In this document: in pieces, positions 31,538 through 35,136 of the stretch | Position numbering within the stretch: position 1 is the stretch's first letter | How the letters are laid out: each line of letters begins with the position of its first letter | Assembly: GCA_021846665.1 (NCBI GenBank) | Contig: JAJZWM010000007.1 | Coordinates: forward strand, 1-35,136 | DNA length: 35,136 bases | From: Nanobdellota archaeon | GTDB taxonomy: Archaea; Nanobdellota; Nanobdellia; Parvarchaeales; Parvarchaeaceae | Direction: 5' to 3' | Program-made: the position numbers and the translations under genes | The notes under the pieces: model-generated | Database searches by the model: none | Seen by the model: the letters and a program-made list of their open reading frames with translations, nothing else | Told to the model about the DNA's origin: nothing

Positions 31538-32329
31538 ATGGTAACACTAAGAATTTCTGCTTCATTTTTGTGGCTTTTAATTATAGTCATAATAATCTTA
31601 GTTGCGGTTTTCGCATTTGTGAAATTAAATAAAGCGCCAACGACTGTAAGTACAAAATCAATTCCTTCCTCCGTACAGTACGCTTTGGAATATTTTAATG
31701 CAGCGCACAGAAACGAAACAATACTTGTACCTTCGCAATATTATACAGCCGCTAAAGCGCTTTCGATAGATGGCAATAAAGTTGTAGAAAATAACAGTTT
31801 GTATAACTCGATTCTTTTTGGCAACGCAAAATTGCCTATAAACTATAATATATTAATAGACATGGAAAATGCATCTGCTTTGCCTTCTCTGATTTATTTT
31901 CCATATAATTTCACTACTGAGAACCTAAGTAATTCACTTAGAGACTGCGAAGTTGCAAGGAGCAAAATCGATGCATTTGCAGTCTGTTCGGTTTATTCAA
32001 ATATATCAGTTCCGGTATTAAATGGAACTTACATAAACAAAAGTATAAACATCGGGTTTGGCACTTTTGCAGCGTTCCCAAATAGCACAGCCTTGTATGA
32101 GATAAATGGAACAATAACATATAACGGCCAAAATTCTACTTATATTCCTTCAATAAGAATAAATAATACTCCTTCTTACAATGGAATCATGTTTCTATAT
32201 GAAAATACTGCTGCCTTCTATCTTTCTAGGCCAGATTTAAACACATTTTACGGAAAGGAGATGTTTCTTCCAAATTCAACGCTGAAAAATGTTGTAGCAA
32301 ACTTCCTTTCTGTGAGAATAATCTCATAA
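31538..32329 (+). CDS. Hypothetical membrane-anchored surface protein
   Basis: Not recognised. Residues ~8-30 (ASFLWLLIIVIIILVAVFAFV) form one transmembrane anchor, and the remaining ~230 residues should face outside. They are rich in Asn, Ser, Thr and Tyr, with about ten Asn-x-Ser/Thr sites (NFT, NLS, NIS, NGT, NST and others) where archaea attach N-glycans. Two Cys residues (DCEVARS and VCSVYSN) may form a disulfide. The composition is typical of archaeal cell-surface proteins. It starts six bases after the S26e-like stop. Confidence 0.78.
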   Translation: MVTLRISASFLWLLIIVIIILVAVFAFVKLNKAPTTVSTKSIPSSVQYALEYFNAAHRNETILVPSQYYTAAKALSIDGNKVVENNSLYNSILFGNAKLPINYNILIDMENASALPSLIYFPYNFTTENLSNSLRDCEVARSKIDAFAVCSVYSNISVPVLNGTYINKSINIGFGTFAAFPNSTALYEINGTITYNGQNSTYIPSIRINNTPSYNGIMFLYENTAAFYLSRPDLNTFYGKEMFLPNSTLKNVVANFLSVRIIS

Positions 32330-32332
32330 TGA

Positions 32333-32346
32333 AAGCTTTTTAAACT
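32333..32346 (+). promoter_or_regulatory. Putative TATA box of the Lrp gene
   Basis: AGCTTTTTAAACTT, about 30-43 nt before the ATG at 32376. It fits an archaeal promoter with a short leader. Confidence 0.35.
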
Positions 32347-32375
32347 TAGTATTACCATAAGTATTATTCGAAGCT

Positions 32376-32807
32376 ATGAAACTAAAAGAACTGGATGTAG
32401 AGCTATTAGATCTCTTTAAAAAAGGGGTAAATGTAAAGGATATAACAAAAAAGTTGAATATCCCTCAGTCAACGATTTATTATCATTATAATAAACTTAA
32501 GAAAAATGGGTTCATAAAAGGACTAAAAGTAGAGATATATTACGATGAATCAAAAACCTACGAAAAAGCATTTATCCTTGTTTCATTAAATAGCGTTCAT
32601 ACAACCGATTTTGAAAAATTTTTCCAAGATCTAAAAGAAGACAAAGTTGTAAAAGAAATTTTTGAAGTAAGTGGAGACTGGGATTTTATTTTATCTGTAA
32701 GCGGGCAAAAAGGGGAAATAATCAATTTTGTTCATGAAAAATTGCAGAATCTACAAAACGTGAAGAAAATACAATCTATATTTATAATGAGACACGTAGA
32801 AATATAA
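32376..32807 (+). CDS. Lrp/AsnC-family transcriptional regulator
   Basis: Full-length regulator of 143 residues. The N-terminal winged helix-turn-helix spans about 1-50 (DLFKKGVNVKDITKKLNIPQSTIYYHYNKLKKNGFI), and the C-terminal RAM domain spans ~60-143 (FILVSLNSVH, EVSGDWDFILSVSGQKGEI, KKIQSIFIMRH). It probably binds DNA as a dimer or octamer in response to an amino acid or similar ligand. Its stop overlaps the next gene's ATG (TAATG), so a membrane protein is coupled to it. The two RAM-only proteins in this window are possible hetero-oligomer partners. Confidence 0.92.
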   Translation: MKLKELDVELLDLFKKGVNVKDITKKLNIPQSTIYYHYNKLKKNGFIKGLKVEIYYDESKTYEKAFILVSLNSVHTTDFEKFFQDLKEDKVVKEIFEVSGDWDFILSVSGQKGEIINFVHEKLQNLQNVKKIQSIFIMRHVEI

Positions 32808-33148
32808 TGAGCTTAGCGGATAACTATAAGAAGGAATTAAAGTCCCAGGGAATAAACGTAGAAATAAACAATATAAAAATTAAGAAAGATAGGACAAAAC
32901 TAATCCTTATAATTATAGGCATAATCTTAGTTATACCTCTTTACTTTCTGATATTTACAAATTACAATTCCTGTTCTATTGCGGCTTCATCACTTTCAAG
33001 CACAACAAAAGACATTTCGTCTATTTCTGGTTCTTTTTATTTTAAATGCGATTTGGATGCAGCAATGTATTCAGTTTCTGCAGCTCTTATTATATCTATT
33101 ATATTACTTATAATCCTTAAAATAATAAAAAAGAGAAGGAATCATTGA
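32807..33148 (+). CDS. Hypothetical two-TM membrane protein
   Basis: A 113-residue protein with two strong hydrophobic helices (LILIIIGIILVIPLYFLIF at ~33-51 and AALIISIILLIILKII at ~92-107) and basic ends. Between them is a ~40-residue Ser-rich loop with two Cys (NSCSIAASS and FKCDLD), probably outside and perhaps disulfide-bonded. The first 30 residues are charged and cytoplasmic. I do not recognise a family. The one-base overlap with the Lrp gene suggests coupled expression and perhaps a signal or transport role. Confidence 0.72.
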   Translation: MSLADNYKKELKSQGINVEINNIKIKKDRTKLILIIIGIILVIPLYFLIFTNYNSCSIAASSLSSTTKDISSISGSFYFKCDLDAAMYSVSAALIISIILLIILKIIKKRRNH

Positions 33149-33174
33149 ATATTTCTGCACAACAAGCAAGATAG

Positions 33175-33186
33175 GAATTTAAAAGA
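33175..33186 (+). promoter_or_regulatory. Putative TATA box of gpmA-tauE
   Basis: GAATTTAAAAGA lies about 30-40 nt before the ATG at 33215. TAATAAATAAAA (33190-33200) is an alternative but sits rather close to the start. Confidence 0.3.
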
Positions 33187-33214
33187 AATTAATAAATAAA
33201 AACCATAAAATAAG

Positions 33215-33838
33215 ATGGTACAACTGTGTTTGCTAAGGCACGGAGAATCCCTTTGGAATAAGGAAAACAGATTTACTGGATGGGTAGATGTCCCTTTAAC
33301 AGACTTTGGAAGGGAACAAGCAGAGAAAGCCGGTGAATCGATAAAAAAAGAAGGTGTGCAGTTTCAGGTTGTATACACAAGTGTTTTAAACAGGGCCATA
33401 GAAACACTTGAGATAGTGATGAAGACAATACAACAAAATATCCCTATTATAAAAGATTCTGCATTAAATGAAAGAATGTATGGAGATTTGCAAGGATTAA
33501 ATAAGGAAGACACGGCCAAAAAATATGGCGCAGAACAAGTGCATATCTGGAGAAGAAGCTACGACATAAAACCTCCAAACGGAGAAAGCTTAGAAGACAC
33601 ACAGAAAAGAACAATACCTTTTTTCATGAACTGCATAATGACAGATATAAAGGAAGGTAAAAATGTATTAGTAGTTGCTCACGGAAATAGCCTACGCTCT
33701 ATAGTTATGTATCTAGATAAACTGTCAAAGGAACAGGTATTATCATTGGAACTGCCGACTGGCCTGCCCATATTATATTCAATTGATTCCAATGGCAGAG
33801 TAACTTCAAGAAAAGAACTTTCAATTGACAATATATGA
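33215..33838 (+). CDS. gpmA: 2,3-bisphosphoglycerate-dependent phosphoglycerate mutase
   Basis: Interconverts 3- and 2-phosphoglycerate in glycolysis and gluconeogenesis. The catalytic phospho-His is in LLRHGESLWN, followed by FTGWVDVPLTDFGREQA, SVLNRAIETLEI, the Glu-containing LNERMYGDLQGLN, RSYDIKPPNGESLEDT and the second His in VAHGNSLRSIV. These are the specific signatures of the cofactor-dependent GpmA group and not of general phosphatases. At 207 residues it is shorter than the usual 230-250. Most archaea rely on the cofactor-independent enzyme, so transfer from bacteria is likely. It overlaps the permease gene by four bases. Confidence 0.94.
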   Translation: MVQLCLLRHGESLWNKENRFTGWVDVPLTDFGREQAEKAGESIKKEGVQFQVVYTSVLNRAIETLEIVMKTIQQNIPIIKDSALNERMYGDLQGLNKEDTAKKYGAEQVHIWRRSYDIKPPNGESLEDTQKRTIPFFMNCIMTDIKEGKNVLVVAHGNSLRSIVMYLDKLSKEQVLSLELPTGLPILYSIDSNGRVTSRKELSIDNI

Positions 33839-34608
33839 TAATAACATTAATTCAATATCTATTTTCCGTTATCTCCGGATTTTTAGTAGGGTTTTCTCTT
33901 GGTTTAATAGGCGGAGGTGGCTCTATCCTAGCTATACCATTATTACTTTATTTTGTAGGTATAGACAAACCACATTTAGTTATTGGTACAACGGCATTGG
34001 CAGTCGGAATAAACGCTTATATAAATTTCATCGGCCACTTTAGAAAACATAATACAGATTTGAAAATCGGCTTAATATTTTCAATAGTCGGTGTAGTTGG
34101 CGTTTTAATAGGAACAACATTAGGATTAATAACTCCTGGGGAAAGTTTAATCGGGGTATTCTCCGTTTTAATAATCATAGTAGGGCTTTATATGCTTCTT
34201 ACTAAGTGTAAAAAGTGTACACATAATAAAAAATCAAAAAAGTCAATAATAAACAAAAAGAAGGTTAGTGTATTTAGTTTAATCGCTGGCTTTGCATCTG
34301 GGTATTTTGGAATTGGAGGAGGATTTCTTATAGTCCCTTCCATTTTATACTCCTCAAATACAAATATAAACAAAGCAGTAGGTACATCTCTACTTGCAGT
34401 AGGAACTTTTGGCATCGTAACCGCTATAAGGTATGCATTTGCAGGCGATCTAATTATATCTATAGCCTTGCTATATGTATTAGGGGGATTTTTCGGAGGA
34501 TTAGTAGGCACTAAAATTACTACCTCTATAAGTAAGTCTCTGCTAAGAAAAATATTTGCAATTATAATTATGGCTGTGGGGATTTACATGCTGATCCCAT
34601 TTATATAA
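33835..34608 (+). CDS. TauE/SafE-family membrane permease
   Basis: Polytopic membrane protein of 257 residues with about eight transmembrane helices in two repeats. Each repeat opens with a Gly-rich turn typical of TauE/SafE: LGLIGGGGSILAIPLLLYFVGI in the first half and SGYFGIGGGFLIVPSILY in the second. Members of the family move sulfite, sulfoacetate or other anions, but the substrate here is unknown. A basic, Lys-rich loop (KCKKCTHNKKSKKS) with three Cys in CKKC and THNK surroundings joins the halves and should be cytoplasmic. The start overlaps the gpmA stop (ATGA). Confidence 0.9.
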   Translation: MIITLIQYLFSVISGFLVGFSLGLIGGGGSILAIPLLLYFVGIDKPHLVIGTTALAVGINAYINFIGHFRKHNTDLKIGLIFSIVGVVGVLIGTTLGLITPGESLIGVFSVLIIIVGLYMLLTKCKKCTHNKKSKKSIINKKKVSVFSLIAGFASGYFGIGGGFLIVPSILYSSNTNINKAVGTSLLAVGTFGIVTAIRYAFAGDLIISIALLYVLGGFFGGLVGTKITTSISKSLLRKIFAIIIMAVGIYMLIPFI

Positions 34609-34678
34609 GTCAATAGTTGAAAAGGTTATTTGTTAAAGGTAATAAAAAGTTATTAATGATGTGCCATCTTTATTATCT

Positions 34679-35136
34679 ATGATAAATGAAAAATTTATCG
34701 ATATAAGAAATCAAAAGAGTATATTAGAATCATTGCTTTCGAATCTTAAAAAAAATTCACCTTACAGTTCAGCTTTTGATAAAACTAAATATTATATAAC
34801 TAATTCTAATGGAATGTTTTGTGGGAAGTATGCTAAATACGATGACAAAATATTAGTTGATAAGTGGTTCCTTTACGATTCTATGTGCTCTAATAAATTC
34901 GATGACATTGAAAATCTTCTTATACATGAAGAAGCGCACAGGCAGAGTAATTTGTTAGGGACATATGAAAGCGAAAAACCTGATCATTGGATAGAATGGT
35001 TGAAAATATATCTAAAAATTGGAGGTAGAATCCCAAAGGTTTACTTAAAAGAAAAATTATATGAGCATGAAAAAGGATACGAAGAGATAAAAGAAGAAGA
35101 TTTTAAAAACATAATAATTCTGGGATATGAAAACAG
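34679..35136 (+). CDS. Putative HExxH metallopeptidase-like protein (partial)
   Basis: This ORF is open to the right edge and so missing from the track; I translated it from the ATG at 34679. The 152 visible residues include LLIHEEAHRQSNL near residue 83, an HExxH zinc-binding motif that often marks metallopeptidases. A hydrophobic stretch precedes it (FDDIENLLIHEEAH). No other peptidase element or third metal ligand can be confirmed because the end is missing. The rest is polar and helical with many Lys/Glu, and there is no signal peptide. The gap from the permease gene is 70 bp, so it may have its own promoter. Confidence 0.65.
   Translation, partial: MINEKFIDIRNQKSILESLLSNLKKNSPYSSAFDKTKYYITNSNGMFCGKYAKYDDKILVDKWFLYDSMCSNKFDDIENLLIHEEAHRQSNLLGTYESEKPDHWIEWLKIYLKIGGRIPKVYLKEKLYEHEKGYEEIKEEDFKNIIILGYEN

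Overview
The window looks like a piece of a compact, AT-rich archaeal chromosome, most likely a small-genome DPANN-type archaeon of the ARMAN/Parvarchaeota or Micrarchaeota kind. Archaeal markers are RadA, the RNA polymerase subunit N (Rpb10), an archaeal NMN adenylyltransferase, an S26e-like ribosomal protein, an archaeal-type AspRS, Lrp/RAM proteins, tRNA genes without encoded CCA, and TATA-like boxes about 25-35 nt upstream of starts that often lack a Shine-Dalgarno (SD) sequence. The lineage is an inference from gene content. Genes are tightly packed with many 1-4 nt overlaps, and no gap reaches 300 bp. The longest unassigned gap is 28454-28709, and even that holds a weak 82-codon ORF. I saw no mobile element, CRISPR array, rRNA or prophage.

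Layout. 1-2187 (minus): RAM-only Lrp protein, RadA, and an Mrp/NBP35 Fe-S carrier cut by the window edge. 2312-4493: 2-Cys peroxiredoxin, dCMP deaminase-like protein, and a NadM-DUF488 fusion. 4552-6752 (plus): a 50-residue YHS protein missing from the ORF track, overlapping a Cu+ P1B-type ATPase that also starts with a YHS domain. 6762-8929 (minus): a malate:quinone oxidoreductase-like flavoprotein, tRNA-Gly and a DEDDh-like exonuclease. 8990-10522: RAM-only protein overlapping RpoN, a hypothetical protein, tRNA-Pro and a DUF1059 protein. 10656-14579: a surface-glycan block (GT2 facing an operon of flippase-like membrane protein, GT4 and GH1).

14995-19655 (plus): gatC-gatA-gatB followed by a bacterial-type AspRS, probably one operon for transamidation-dependent Asn-tRNA and/or Gln-tRNA formation. 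19690-25009 (minus): an AlaX-like tRNA editing protein overlapping a family 4 uracil-DNA glycosylase, then three unrecognised proteins in a tight operon, then an alkaline-phosphatase-superfamily phosphodiesterase. 25173-26462 (plus): a second AspRS, of archaeal/eukaryotic type. 26497-28453 (minus): a second unrecognised group, made of two coiled-coil proteins (one with a UBA-like N-terminus) and a 282-residue soluble protein.

28710-31033 (plus): CydA and CydB of a cytochrome bd oxidase. With the Mqo-like protein these suggest a minimal malate-quinone-O2 respiratory chain. 31118-35136 (plus): S26e-like protein with a long acidic tail, membrane-anchored Asn/Thr-rich protein, full-length Lrp regulator overlapping a two-TM protein, bacterial-type cofactor-dependent phosphoglycerate mutase overlapping a TauE/SafE permease, and the start of an HExxH protein running off the right edge.

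The parts most worth following up are the two unrecognised operons flanking the AlaX/UDG/AspRS genes, the duplicate AspRS with an unusual GatA, the NadM-DUF488 fusion, and the oxygen/malate respiratory set in a reduced archaeon.
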